Shown: positions 29,567 to 38,877 of the stretch, one piece after another
Numbering within the stretch: the first letter of the stretch is position 1
Layout of the letters: the number at the start of each line of letters is the position of its first letter
From: Pseudomonas frederiksbergensis
GTDB lineage: Bacteria; Pseudomonadota; Gammaproteobacteria; Pseudomonadales; Pseudomonadaceae
Direction of reading: 5' to 3'
Length of the DNA: 64,000 nt
Assembly: GCF_001874645.1 (NCBI RefSeq)
Contig: NZ_CP017886.1
Location: 1,178,001 to 1,242,000 of the forward strand
Notes under the pieces: generated by a model
What the model was told of the DNA's origin: nothing
The model's input: only the letters and a program-made list of their open reading frames with translations
Databases searched by the model: none
Position numbers and translations under genes: made by a program

Positions 29567-30007
29567 TTAAGCCGTCGCACCCGCATCCGCCCGCAATCCC
29601 AGCGCCTCGATTGCGCTGATCGCGCATTGTTCATCGATGTCCGAGGTGTCGCCGCTGATGCCGATGGCCCCCAGCACGCCCCCCTCCTGATCACGAATCA
29701 GCACCCCGCCCGGCGCGGGCACCACGCTGCCCTGCCCCAGGCTGTTCAACGCGGCGATAAACGCCGGGCGCTGTTGCGCGTCCAGTGCCAATAGCCGTGA
29801 GCCCTTGCCCAGCGCAATCGCGCCCCAGGCCTTACCGATGGCGATCTGTGGACGAAGCAGGCTCGCGCCGTCTTCACGCTGCAAGCTCAACAAATGCCCG
29901 CCCGCATCAAGTACTGCAATGGTCAGCGGTGCCGCGGCGATCTTGCGCCCGAAGGCGATGGCCTGACCGGTCAGGCTGACTGCGACTTTCAAGGTTAAAG
30001 CGCTCAT
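29567..30007 (-). CDS. glcG: GlcG/HbpS family protein
   Basis: 146 residues. The DUF336/HbpS-like fold is indicated by PLTIAVLDAGGHLLSLQRED and PGGVLIRDQEGGVLGAIGIS followed by the SGDTSDIDEQCA segment. GlcG-type proteins accompany glycolate oxidase or glyoxylate genes; their biochemical role is unsettled (HbpS binds haem in Streptomyces). I chose the ATG at 30007, because the open frame upstream runs into the control region. It is divergent from gcl across 268 bases that hold two copies of TTGTATACAA, so it probably belongs to the same regulon. Confidence 0.85.
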   Translation of the reverse strand: MSALTLKVAVSLTGQAIAFGRKIAAAPLTIAVLDAGGHLLSLQREDGASLLRPQIAIGKAWGAIALGKGSRLLALDAQQRPAFIAALNSLGQGSVVPAPGGVLIRDQEGGVLGAIGISGDTSDIDEQCAISAIEALGLRADAGATA

Positions 30008-30099
30008 GGGTGCCGTCCTTATCTTGTTATGGGAAAGCCTTTGGGATTCTTTTTGTTGAGAAGCCCGACGCAACAAATAGAACACAATGAGTTATTTTT

Positions 30100-30109
30100 T
30101 TGTATACAA
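30100..30109. promoter_or_regulatory. Palindromic operator candidate, glcG-proximal copy
   Basis: TTGTATACAA, a perfect 10-bp palindrome of the form bound by GntR/FadR-type repressors, 92 bases upstream of the glcG start. An identical copy lies 139 bases away in front of gcl. Confidence 0.6.
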
Positions 30110-30194
30110 TAATTCTCGAAAAGCAGCTCGTGCGACGAAACGCCACAGCGTTTATGGCTCTCCGACGAATGAAACAGCCGCTTGAGAAAATGGA

Positions 30195-30222
30195 TTGACC
30201 TGCGCCGTCCGCCGTGAATACA
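30195..30222 (+). promoter_or_regulatory. Candidate gcl promoter
   Basis: TTGACC (30195-30200), 16 bases, AATACA (30217-30222). The -35 is good and the -10 is fair. The gcl-proximal palindrome would fall just after the start point, a position that blocks transcription. Confidence 0.5.
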
Positions 30223-30238
30223 CTCTGCGCAAAGACAC

Positions 30239-30248
30239 TTGTATACAA
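30239..30248. promoter_or_regulatory. Palindromic operator candidate, gcl-proximal copy
   Basis: A second identical TTGTATACAA, 28 bases before the gcl ATG and 17 bases after the candidate -10. The 139-bp distance to the other copy is about 13 helical turns. Confidence 0.6.
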
Positions 30249-30275
30249 TTACAAAACGTAAAGAGGCACAAAACC

Positions 30276-32051
<1,776 letters not shown>

Positions 32052-32065
32052 GAATGACTTGTCAC

Positions 32066-32171
32066 CTGTAGCAGCTGCCGAGGCACGAGGCTGCGTTGCG
32101 TGTCCGCAGGACCGCCGTCGGGGGCCGCTTCGCAGCCCAACGCAGCCTCGTGCCTCGGCAGCTGCTACAGG
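32066..32171. repeat. Long REP-type palindrome (family B) between gcl and hyi
   Basis: Perfect 34-bp inverted arms, beginning CCTGTAGCAGCTGCCGAGGC and ending with GCTGCGTTG, separated by 38 bases. The core differs from family A (GTAGCAGCTGCCGAGGCACG rather than GTAGGAGCTGCCGCAGGCTG). Transcribed, it would form a very stable hairpin inside the operon mRNA. Confidence 0.85.
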
Positions 32172-32196
32172 CACATATTTTTTACAGGAGACCACC

Positions 32197-32979
32197 ATGC
32201 CGCGTTTCGCAGCCAACCTGTCCATGCTGTTTACCGAGCAGGATTTTCTTGCCCGCTTTGAAGCGGCCGCCAAAGCCGGCTTCAGTGGTGTCGAATACCT
32301 GTTCCCGTACGATTTCAGCTCCGCCGACATCAAGGCACAACTTGATGCGAACGGTCTGACCCAAGTGCTGTTCAACCTGCCGGCCGGTGACTGGGCCAAG
32401 GGTGAACGCGGGATCGCCTGCCATCCGGATCGGGTGGAAGAGTTCCGCGCCGGGGTCGATCTGGCGATCGCTTATGCACAGGTTCTGGGCAACACCCAAG
32501 TCAACTGCCTGGCCGGTGTCCGCCCACAAGGCGTAGACGATGCCATCGTTGAAAAGACCTTCGTCGCCAACCTCAAATACGCCGCCGACAAGCTGCAAGC
32601 GGTGGGCATCAAACTGGTGATGGAAGCCATCAACACCCGCGACATCCCGGGCTTCTACCTGAACAACACCGCTCAGGCGCTATCGATTCGCGAACACGTG
32701 GGCAGTGCCAACCTGTTCCTGCAATACGACATTTACCACATGCAAATCATGGAGGGCGACCTGGCCCGCACCATGACCACGCACCTGGACGAGATCAACC
32801 ACATTCAACTGGCCGACAACCCGGGCCGCAATGAGCCGGGCACTGGTGAAATCAACTACCGCTTCCTGTTCGAACACCTGGACCGCATCGGTTACCAGGG
32901 CTGGGTCGGCTGTGAATACAAACCGCTGACCACCACTGAAGCGGGTTTGGGTTGGTTGAAGACGCATAACGCAATCTGA
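32197..32979 (+). CDS. hyi: Hydroxypyruvate isomerase
   Basis: 260 residues, an AP-endonuclease-2-like TIM barrel. It interconverts tartronate semialdehyde and hydroxypyruvate in the cytoplasm. Signatures: MPRFAANLSMLFTEQDFLAR, the metal/substrate glutamate in KLVMEAINTRDIPGF, LQYDIYHMQIMEGD, and HIQLADNPGRNEPGTGEINY with the second conserved Glu in VGCEYKP. Start is the ATG at 32197 with ACAGGAG 7 bases before; the open frame upstream is the REP element. It is second in the gcl operon. Confidence 0.95.
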   Translation: MPRFAANLSMLFTEQDFLARFEAAAKAGFSGVEYLFPYDFSSADIKAQLDANGLTQVLFNLPAGDWAKGERGIACHPDRVEEFRAGVDLAIAYAQVLGNTQVNCLAGVRPQGVDDAIVEKTFVANLKYAADKLQAVGIKLVMEAINTRDIPGFYLNNTAQALSIREHVGSANLFLQYDIYHMQIMEGDLARTMTTHLDEINHIQLADNPGRNEPGTGEINYRFLFEHLDRIGYQGWVGCEYKPLTTTEAGLGWLKTHNAI

Positions 32980-32997
32980 TCGAACACTGACATCACT

Positions 32998-33092
32998 GTA
33001 GGAGCTGGCGAAGGCTCGGGCCGCGTTCGGACGATCTTTTGATCTTCGGCTTTTTAAAAAGTCAAAAGATCGCAGCCTTCGGCAGCTCCTAC
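32998..33092. repeat. REP-type palindrome pair between hyi and glxR
   Basis: TGTAGGAGCTGGCGAAGGCT on the left and AGCCTTCGGCAGCTCCTACA on the right, with GATCTTTTGATC and GTCAAAAGATC inside. The left arm is a diverged family-A copy. Confidence 0.85.
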
Positions 33093-33124
33093 ACGAGCTG
33101 CAATAAAAACAAGAGGATTTTCTC

Positions 33125-34012
33125 ATGGCTAAAATCGGATTTATCGGCACCGGCATCATGGGCCACCCAATGGCGTTGAACCTGCAGAAAGCCGGTCACA
33201 GTCTGTTCCTGTCGGCGCACCACGACCCCGCTCCGGCTGACCTGGTCGCCGCCGGCGCGGTCGCTCTGGCGAGCCCGAAAGAAGTCGCTCAGGAAGCCGA
33301 ATTCATCATTGTCATGGTGCCGGATACCCCACAGGTCGACGACGTGCTGTTCCGTGCCGACGGCGTCGCCGCCGGTGTTGGCAAAGGCAAAGTGGTCATC
33401 GACATGAGCTCGATCTCGCCGACCGCGACCAAAGCCTTCGCGGCGAAGATCAACGAGAAAGGCGCGCAATACCTCGACGCCCCGGTGTCCGGTGGTGAAG
33501 TTGGCGCTAAAGCCGCGACCCTGAGCATCATGGTCGGTGGCGACAGCGATGCGTTCGAACGCGCACTGCCGCTGTTCCAGAGCATGGGCAAGAACATCAC
33601 TCTGGTCGGCGGCAATGGCGACGGTCAAACCGCGAAAGTGGCGAACCAGATCATCGTTGCGCTGAACATCCAGGCCGTTGCCGAAGCCCTGCTGTTCGCC
33701 TCGAAGAACGGTGCCGATCCAGCCAAGGTGCGTGAAGCGCTGATGGGCGGTTTCGCCTCGTCGAAGATTCTCGAAGTGCACGGTGAGCGCATGATCAAAG
33801 GCACCTTCGATCCAGGCTTCCGCATCAGCCTGCACCAGAAGGATCTCAACCTGGCCCTGGCCGGCGCTCGCGAACTGGGCATCAACCTGCCCAACACCGC
33901 GAGCACCCAGCAAGTGTTCAGCACCTGCGCGGCCATCGGTGGCAGCAACTGGGACCACTCGGCGCTGATCAAGGGTCTGGAACACATGGCGAACTTCTCG
34001 ATTCGCAAGTAG
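33125..34012 (+). CDS. glxR: Tartronate semialdehyde reductase
   Basis: 295 residues of the beta-hydroxyacid dehydrogenase family. It reduces tartronate semialdehyde to D-glycerate with NAD(P)H. The nucleotide motif is MAKIGFIGTGIMGHPMALNL; the substrate motif DAPVSGGEVGAKAATLSIMV and the catalytic Lys in GQTAKVANQIIVALN are visible. GAGG precedes the ATG. The TAG stop (34010-34012) lies inside the following REP: the last G of the final Lys codon plus TAGGAGC form the REP start, so the palindrome provides the stop. Confidence 0.96.
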   Translation: MAKIGFIGTGIMGHPMALNLQKAGHSLFLSAHHDPAPADLVAAGAVALASPKEVAQEAEFIIVMVPDTPQVDDVLFRADGVAAGVGKGKVVIDMSSISPTATKAFAAKINEKGAQYLDAPVSGGEVGAKAATLSIMVGGDSDAFERALPLFQSMGKNITLVGGNGDGQTAKVANQIIVALNIQAVAEALLFASKNGADPAKVREALMGGFASSKILEVHGERMIKGTFDPGFRISLHQKDLNLALAGARELGINLPNTASTQQVFSTCAAIGGSNWDHSALIKGLEHMANFSIRK

Positions 34013-34152
34013 GAGCTGCCGCAGGCTGCGATCTTTTGATCTTGAAGTGCATCTGTAAAAAGATCGCAGGCTTCGCCAGCGCCTACGAAGCCGGGCTCAC
34101 TCATTCGAGGTGATACCCGATTTGCCCAGGAGCTGCCGAGATCTGCGATCAC
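34009..34152. repeat. REP cluster (three arms) between glxR and ttuD
   Basis: A doublet at 34009-34087 (GTAGGAGCTGCCGCAGGCTG to GCCAGCGCCTAC) and a third, truncated arm CAGGAGCTGCCGAGATCTGC near 34127-34152. The first arm begins in the glxR stop codon. Confidence 0.85.
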
Positions 34153-34180
34153 CTAATAACAAGAAATCCGGGAGCCCGCC

Positions 34181-35461
34181 ATGTCGGTCGATCCGCAACA
34201 AATCCTGCGCGAGCTGTTTGCCACAGCCATCGACGCGGCCCATCCGCAGCATGTCCTCGAAGCCCATTTACCCAAAGATCGCAGTGGTCGAGTGATCGTC
34301 ATTGGTGCCGGCAAAGCCGCCGCGGCCATGGCCCAGGTGGTCGAGCGCTGCTGGCAGGGTGAAGTCTCTGGCCTGGTGGTCACCCGCTACGGTCACGGCG
34401 CTCCTTGCGAAAAAATCGAAGTGGTCGAAGCCGCCCACCCGGTGCCTGATGCGGCAGGTCTGGCCGTGGCCAAACGGGTGTTGGAACTGGTCAGCCACCT
34501 GAGCGAAAACGATCGCGTGATCTTCCTGCTGTCGGGCGGCGGTTCGGCTTTGCTCGCTCTGCCAGCCGCCGGCATTACCCTGGCCGACAAACAGGCGATC
34601 AACAAAGCCCTGCTCAAATCCGGCGCTACCATTGGCGAGATGAACTGCGTGCGCAAGCACCTCTCGGCGATCAAGGGCGGCCGTCTGGGCAAAGCCTGCT
34701 GGCCAGCCACTGTTTACACCTACGCGATTTCCGATGTCCCGGGCGACCTCGCGACCGTGATCGCTTCCGGCCCGACCGTGGCCGATCCGAGCACCTCGGC
34801 ACAAGCCCTGGACATTCTCAAACGTTACGCCATCGAGGTTCCGGCGTCGGTGCGCAGCTGGTTGCAAAGTCCTGAATCGGAGACGGTAAAACCCGGTGAT
34901 CCGAGCCTCGCCCGCAGCCATTTCCAACTGATCGCCCGCCCGCAGCAATCCCTGGAAGCGGCCGCAGTAAAAGCCCGTCAGGCCGGCTTCAGCCCGTTGA
35001 TTCTCGGCGATCTGGAAGGCGAATCCCGCGAAGTGGCGAAAGTCCACGCCGGCATCGCGCGCCAAGTGGTGCTGCACGGTCAGCCGCTGGCGGCGCCCTG
35101 CGTGATTCTTTCTGGCGGTGAAACCACCGTCACCGTGCGCGGCAATGGCCGTGGCGGACGCAACGCCGAATTCCTGCTGAGCCTGACCGACAGCCTCAAA
35201 GGCCTGCCCGGCGTCTACGCACTGGCCGGTGATACCGACGGCATCGACGGCTCCGAAGACAACGCCGGCGCAATCATGACCCCGGACAGCTATGCCCGCG
35301 CCACCGCCCTGGGTTTGAGCGCCCCCGATGAGTTGGACAACAACAATGGCTATGGCTATTTCGCGGCGCTCGACGGGTTGATCGTCACCGAGCCAACGCG
35401 CACCAACGTCAACGACTTCCGCGCCATCCTGATCCTCGAGAGCCCTGAACATGACGCCTGA
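34181..35461 (+). CDS. ttuD: Glycerate 2-kinase, MOFRL family (TtuD)
   Basis: 426 residues. Often labelled hydroxypyruvate reductase, but the MOFRL/GckA family phosphorylates D-glycerate to 2-phosphoglycerate. Visible: VIVIGAGKAAAAMAQVVE, the FLLSGGGSALLALPA loop, NCVRKHLSAIKGGRL, and the C-terminal MOFRL domain with ILSGGETTVTVRGNGRGGRN and AGDTDGIDGSEDNAGA. The pathway context (tartronate semialdehyde reductase before, pyruvate kinase after) supports the kinase role. It overlaps pykF by 11 bases. The upstream gap is a REP cluster. Confidence 0.92.
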   Translation: MSVDPQQILRELFATAIDAAHPQHVLEAHLPKDRSGRVIVIGAGKAAAAMAQVVERCWQGEVSGLVVTRYGHGAPCEKIEVVEAAHPVPDAAGLAVAKRVLELVSHLSENDRVIFLLSGGGSALLALPAAGITLADKQAINKALLKSGATIGEMNCVRKHLSAIKGGRLGKACWPATVYTYAISDVPGDLATVIASGPTVADPSTSAQALDILKRYAIEVPASVRSWLQSPESETVKPGDPSLARSHFQLIARPQQSLEAAAVKARQAGFSPLILGDLEGESREVAKVHAGIARQVVLHGQPLAAPCVILSGGETTVTVRGNGRGGRNAEFLLSLTDSLKGLPGVYALAGDTDGIDGSEDNAGAIMTPDSYARATALGLSAPDELDNNNGYGYFAALDGLIVTEPTRTNVNDFRAILILESPEHDA

Positions 35462-36866
35462 TAAAAAGGTCAAAATCCTCGCCACCCTCGGCCCCGCCAC
35501 CGACGGCATTGATGACATCCGCGAGTTGGTCGAAGCCGGGGTGAACATCTTTCGCCTGAACTTCAGCCATGGCGATCACGCCGACCACGCCCAGCGCTAC
35601 CAGTGGATCCGCGAAGTCGAGCGGCAACTCAATTACCCGCTCGGCATTCTGATGGACCTGCAAGGTCCGAAACTGCGGGTCGGCAAGTTTGCCGAAGGCA
35701 AGGTGCAACTGGTGCGCGGTCAAGCCCTGCGCCTGGACCTCGATGCCACGCCGGGTGATGAGCGTCGGGTCAACCTGCCGCACCCGGAAATCATCGCCGC
35801 GCTGGAACCCGGCATGGACCTGCTGCTGGACGACGGCAAACTGCGTTTGCGGGTGGTGACCCAGTACGCCGATGCCATCGACACCACGGTGCTCAATGGC
35901 GGCGAGCTGTCGGACCGTAAAGGCGTCAACGTGCCGCAAGCGGTGCTCGACCTCAGCCCGCTGACCGCCAAGGATCGTCGTGATCTGAGTTTCGGTCTGG
36001 AGTTGGGTGTCGATTGGGTCGCGCTGTCGTTTGTGCAGCGTCCTGAAGACATTCGTGAAGCGCGCGCACTGATCGGCAACAAAGCCTTTTTGATGGCGAA
36101 AATCGAAAAGCCGTCGGCCGTTGAACAACTGCGCGAAATCGCCGAACTGAGCGACGCGATCATGGTTGCCCGTGGCGATCTGGGTGTGGAAGTACCGGCC
36201 GAGAGCGTGCCGCAGATCCAGAAAGACATTATCAGCACCTGCCGCCAGCTCGGCAAACCGGTGGTGGTAGCGACCCAGATGCTCGAGTCGATGCGCTTCT
36301 CTCCGGCGCCGACGCGTGCCGAGGTGACCGACGTCGCCAATGCTGTAGCAGAAGGTGCTGACGCGGTGATGCTGTCGGCGGAAACCGCCTCTGGCGATTA
36401 CCCGCTTGAAGCGGTGCAGATGATGAGCAAGATCATCCGCCAGGTCGAGAGCGGTCCGGATTACCAGGCACAACTGGACGTCAGCCGACCCAAAGCTTGC
36501 GCCACGACCTCGGACGCTATCAGCTGTGCGATCCGCCGGATCAGCAACATCCTGCCGGTGGCGGTGTTGGTGAACTACAGCGAGTCCGGCAGCTCGAGTT
36601 TGCGTGCTGCGCGGGAGCGGCCAGCAGTGCCGATCCTCAATCTGACGCCGAACCTGCAAACAGCGCGGCGCTTGAGCGTCGCGTGGGGCGTGCATTCGGT
36701 GGTCAACGACCGTCTGCGACAGGTCGACGAGGTGTGCTCCACCGCACTGGAAATCGCCCAGGCGCAAGGCATGGCCAAGCGCGGCGACACGTTGTTGATC
36801 ACCGCGGGCGTGCCTTTCGGTCAGCCGGGATCGACTAACTCGTTACGTATAGAGACGTTGATCTAA
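35451..36866 (+). CDS. pykF: Pyruvate kinase (PykF type)
   Basis: 471 residues. It converts phosphoenolpyruvate and ADP to pyruvate and ATP. Motifs: KILATLGPATDGIDDIRELV, FRLNFSHGDHADH, the active-site Lys in FLMAKIEKPSAVEQL, MVARGDLGVEVPAESVPQIQ, and VVATQMLESM followed by PTRAEVTDVANAVAEGADAV. The C-terminal effector domain (about 350-471) is present. The overlap with ttuD shows that it is dedicated to the glycerate route: 2-phosphoglycerate goes through enolase, encoded elsewhere, to PEP. Pseudomonads carry a second pyruvate kinase (PykA) elsewhere. Confidence 0.95.
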   Translation: MTPDKKVKILATLGPATDGIDDIRELVEAGVNIFRLNFSHGDHADHAQRYQWIREVERQLNYPLGILMDLQGPKLRVGKFAEGKVQLVRGQALRLDLDATPGDERRVNLPHPEIIAALEPGMDLLLDDGKLRLRVVTQYADAIDTTVLNGGELSDRKGVNVPQAVLDLSPLTAKDRRDLSFGLELGVDWVALSFVQRPEDIREARALIGNKAFLMAKIEKPSAVEQLREIAELSDAIMVARGDLGVEVPAESVPQIQKDIISTCRQLGKPVVVATQMLESMRFSPAPTRAEVTDVANAVAEGADAVMLSAETASGDYPLEAVQMMSKIIRQVESGPDYQAQLDVSRPKACATTSDAISCAIRRISNILPVAVLVNYSESGSSSLRAARERPAVPILNLTPNLQTARRLSVAWGVHSVVNDRLRQVDEVCSTALEIAQAQGMAKRGDTLLITAGVPFGQPGSTNSLRIETLI

Positions 36867-36883
36867 CCCATCGATTCAGCGAG

Positions 36884-36981
36884 CGCTACGCGCTCGAACG
36901 CAGCCTTCGGCAGCTGCTACGGGAGCGGCGTCATCCGTAATTTCGTAGCAGCTGGCGCAGCCTGCGTTCGGCCGCGTAGCG
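36884..36981. repeat. REP-type palindrome pair (family C)
   Basis: CGCTACGCGCTCGAACGCAG with CCTTCGGCAGCTGCTAC, inverted as GTAGCAGCTGGCGCAGCCTG with CGTTCGGCCGCGTAGCG. It shares GTAGCAGCTG with family B. It separates pykF from the urea-transporter gene. Confidence 0.8.
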
Positions 36982-37021
36982 GTCGTCCCGGCACCTGCTG
37001 CTCATTCAAATAAACACCACC

Positions 37022-37942
37022 ATGCCCTCACATCACTTCAACACCCACTGCCCCGACTGGGCCACCGCCCTGCTCAACGGCTTCAGCCAGATTTTCCTCC
37101 AGCGCAATCCTTTGTGCGGTCTGCTGTGCCTGCTGGCCATCCTGTTTACCGCTCCGACGTTGCTCGGCGGCGCCCTGTTGGGCGGCGTGGCCGGTTTGCT
37201 CACCGCACAACGTCGCGGCTACGCCAAGGCTGATCGCCAGGCCGGGCTCTTCAGCTACAACGGCGTATTGCTTGGCCTGTTACTGAGCCTGCAATTTCGT
37301 TGGTCAGCCATACTGCCGCCACTGATCCTCGCCTGCGGCGGACTGAGTGCAATCGTCACCCAGCAATGGCTCAAGCGCGCTCGCGACCAGCATTTTCTGC
37401 CCGCCTACACCGCACCTTTCGTGGGATTGGGCTGGATACTGCTGAGCTTTGCCGACCCTGCACAGCCGACACCTGTATCACTGCCAGCACTTGATTTCCT
37501 GAGCTTGCTCGGCGCCGAGTTCAAAGGCCTGGGCCAAGTCATCTTCCTCGACCATCCCTTGGCCGGCGTGTTGATCGCCGCCGGGCTATTGCTTGCCAAC
37601 CGCCGCGCTGCTCTCTGGGCGCTGGCCGGTTCCGGCGCGGGTCTGCTCTGCGCCTTGTGGCTGAACGAGACTTCCGGTGCATTGCTCGGCCTGCATGGCT
37701 ACAACCCGGCACTCGCCGCCCTCGCCTTCAGCCAGCAACGCCGCCAACCCTGGTTGCCATTGCTGGGTATCGCGCTGGCGATCCTCCTCACACCGGCTTT
37801 CGCTGCCGTGGGGTTGGCGACCTTGACCGCGCCGTTCATCCTCGCCTGCTGGTTGCTGCGTTCGGGGATTCGCCTGCTGCGCCAAGCGGCCACAGACAGT
37901 ACGCCTTGCCAAACCTCGGAGAATCAACCTAGGCTGCGCTGA
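37022..37942 (+). CDS. Urea transporter (UT family)
   Basis: 306 residues, nearly all hydrophobic, with about ten segments in two similar halves as in UT channels. The duplicated signature is visible: AGLFSYNGVLLGLLLSLQF in the first half and LLGLHGYNPALAALAFSQQ in the second. UT proteins pass urea passively through the inner membrane. It lies 155 bases after pykF, across a REP element, in the same direction. Urea and glyoxylate are joint products of ureidoglycolate breakdown, which may explain the placement. No urease gene is in the window. The ribosome site is weak (ACACC before ATG). Confidence 0.88.
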   Translation: MPSHHFNTHCPDWATALLNGFSQIFLQRNPLCGLLCLLAILFTAPTLLGGALLGGVAGLLTAQRRGYAKADRQAGLFSYNGVLLGLLLSLQFRWSAILPPLILACGGLSAIVTQQWLKRARDQHFLPAYTAPFVGLGWILLSFADPAQPTPVSLPALDFLSLLGAEFKGLGQVIFLDHPLAGVLIAAGLLLANRRAALWALAGSGAGLLCALWLNETSGALLGLHGYNPALAALAFSQQRRQPWLPLLGIALAILLTPAFAAVGLATLTAPFILACWLLRSGIRLLRQAATDSTPCQTSENQPRLR

Positions 37943-37963
37943 TTTATGGCCAAGGCGATTTGT

Positions 37964-38788
37964 ATGAACAGCAACGACACGTGGCGCAACCGCCTGTACG
38001 TGATCATTTTCCATACCGACACGGTGGCCGGGCGGCGCTTCGACAGCACGCTGTTGCTGATCATCCTCGCCAGCCTGGTGGTGGTGATCCTCGACAGCAT
38101 CGATGAGGTTCATCAGAACTTCGCCGACCTTCTGGCGTACCTCGAATGGGGCTTCACGATCATCTTCCTGGCGGAGTACATTCTGCGCCTGTACTGCTCG
38201 CCCAAACCGCTGCGTTACGCCTTCAGTTTTTATGGGCTGGTGGACTTGCTGGCGATTGTTCCGGGGATCCTTGCGCTGTATTACAGCGACGCGCAGTACC
38301 TGCTGATCATCCGAATCATCCGTATGCTGCGGATCTTTCGCGTGCTCAAACTGCTCCCCTACCTGAAGCAGGCCCATTACCTGCTCGATGCCCTGCGCGG
38401 CAGCAAACAGAAAATCATCGTATTCCTGCTCAGTGTCTGCACCCTGGTTACCGTGTTCGGCACGCTGATGTACGTGGTCGAAGGCCCGGAGCATGGCTTT
38501 ACCAGCATTCCCAAAGGGATCTATTGGGCGATCGTCACCCTGACCACCGTCGGCTACGGCGACATCGTACCCAAGACCGCCTTGGGGCAGGTTATTTCGT
38601 CGATGGTGATGATCACCGGTTACTCGATCATCGCCGTCCCTACCGGGATATTCACTGCCGAACTGGCCACAGCCATGCGCGGCGAACAGCTGGAACATGA
38701 CTGCCCGGTGTGCAGCAAGAACCACCATGAACCCAGCGCGGCATTCTGCTCACGTTGTGGCAATGCACTGTTCAAGAAAATGGAATAA
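37964..38788 (+). CDS. Voltage-gated-type K+ channel with C-terminal zinc ribbon
   Basis: 274 residues. Six-helix Kv-like architecture: S1 about 28-46, S2 64-78, S3 88-106, S4 with regular arginines (R117, R120, R123, R126 in IIRIIRMLRIFRVLKLL), S5 150-172, pore and filter TVGYGD (195-200), S6 207-230. After S6 the cytoplasmic tail carries CPVC at 247-250 and CSRC at 262-265, a likely zinc ribbon. I chose the ATG at 37964 (MNSNDTWRN) because AAGG lies 8 bases upstream; an ATG six codons earlier has no ribosome site. Expected role: K+ flux across the inner membrane. The neighbours give no functional clue. Confidence 0.88.
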   Translation: MNSNDTWRNRLYVIIFHTDTVAGRRFDSTLLLIILASLVVVILDSIDEVHQNFADLLAYLEWGFTIIFLAEYILRLYCSPKPLRYAFSFYGLVDLLAIVPGILALYYSDAQYLLIIRIIRMLRIFRVLKLLPYLKQAHYLLDALRGSKQKIIVFLLSVCTLVTVFGTLMYVVEGPEHGFTSIPKGIYWAIVTLTTVGYGDIVPKTALGQVISSMVMITGYSIIAVPTGIFTAELATAMRGEQLEHDCPVCSKNHHEPSAAFCSRCGNALFKKME

Positions 38789-38877
38789 GCAAAGTACTTT
38801 TTAATCTTTAAAGAGATATGCAGCCCCGGCTATAGTCGACGGCAAATTGCCTTCATCTCGAACAAAAGGAATGTGCA

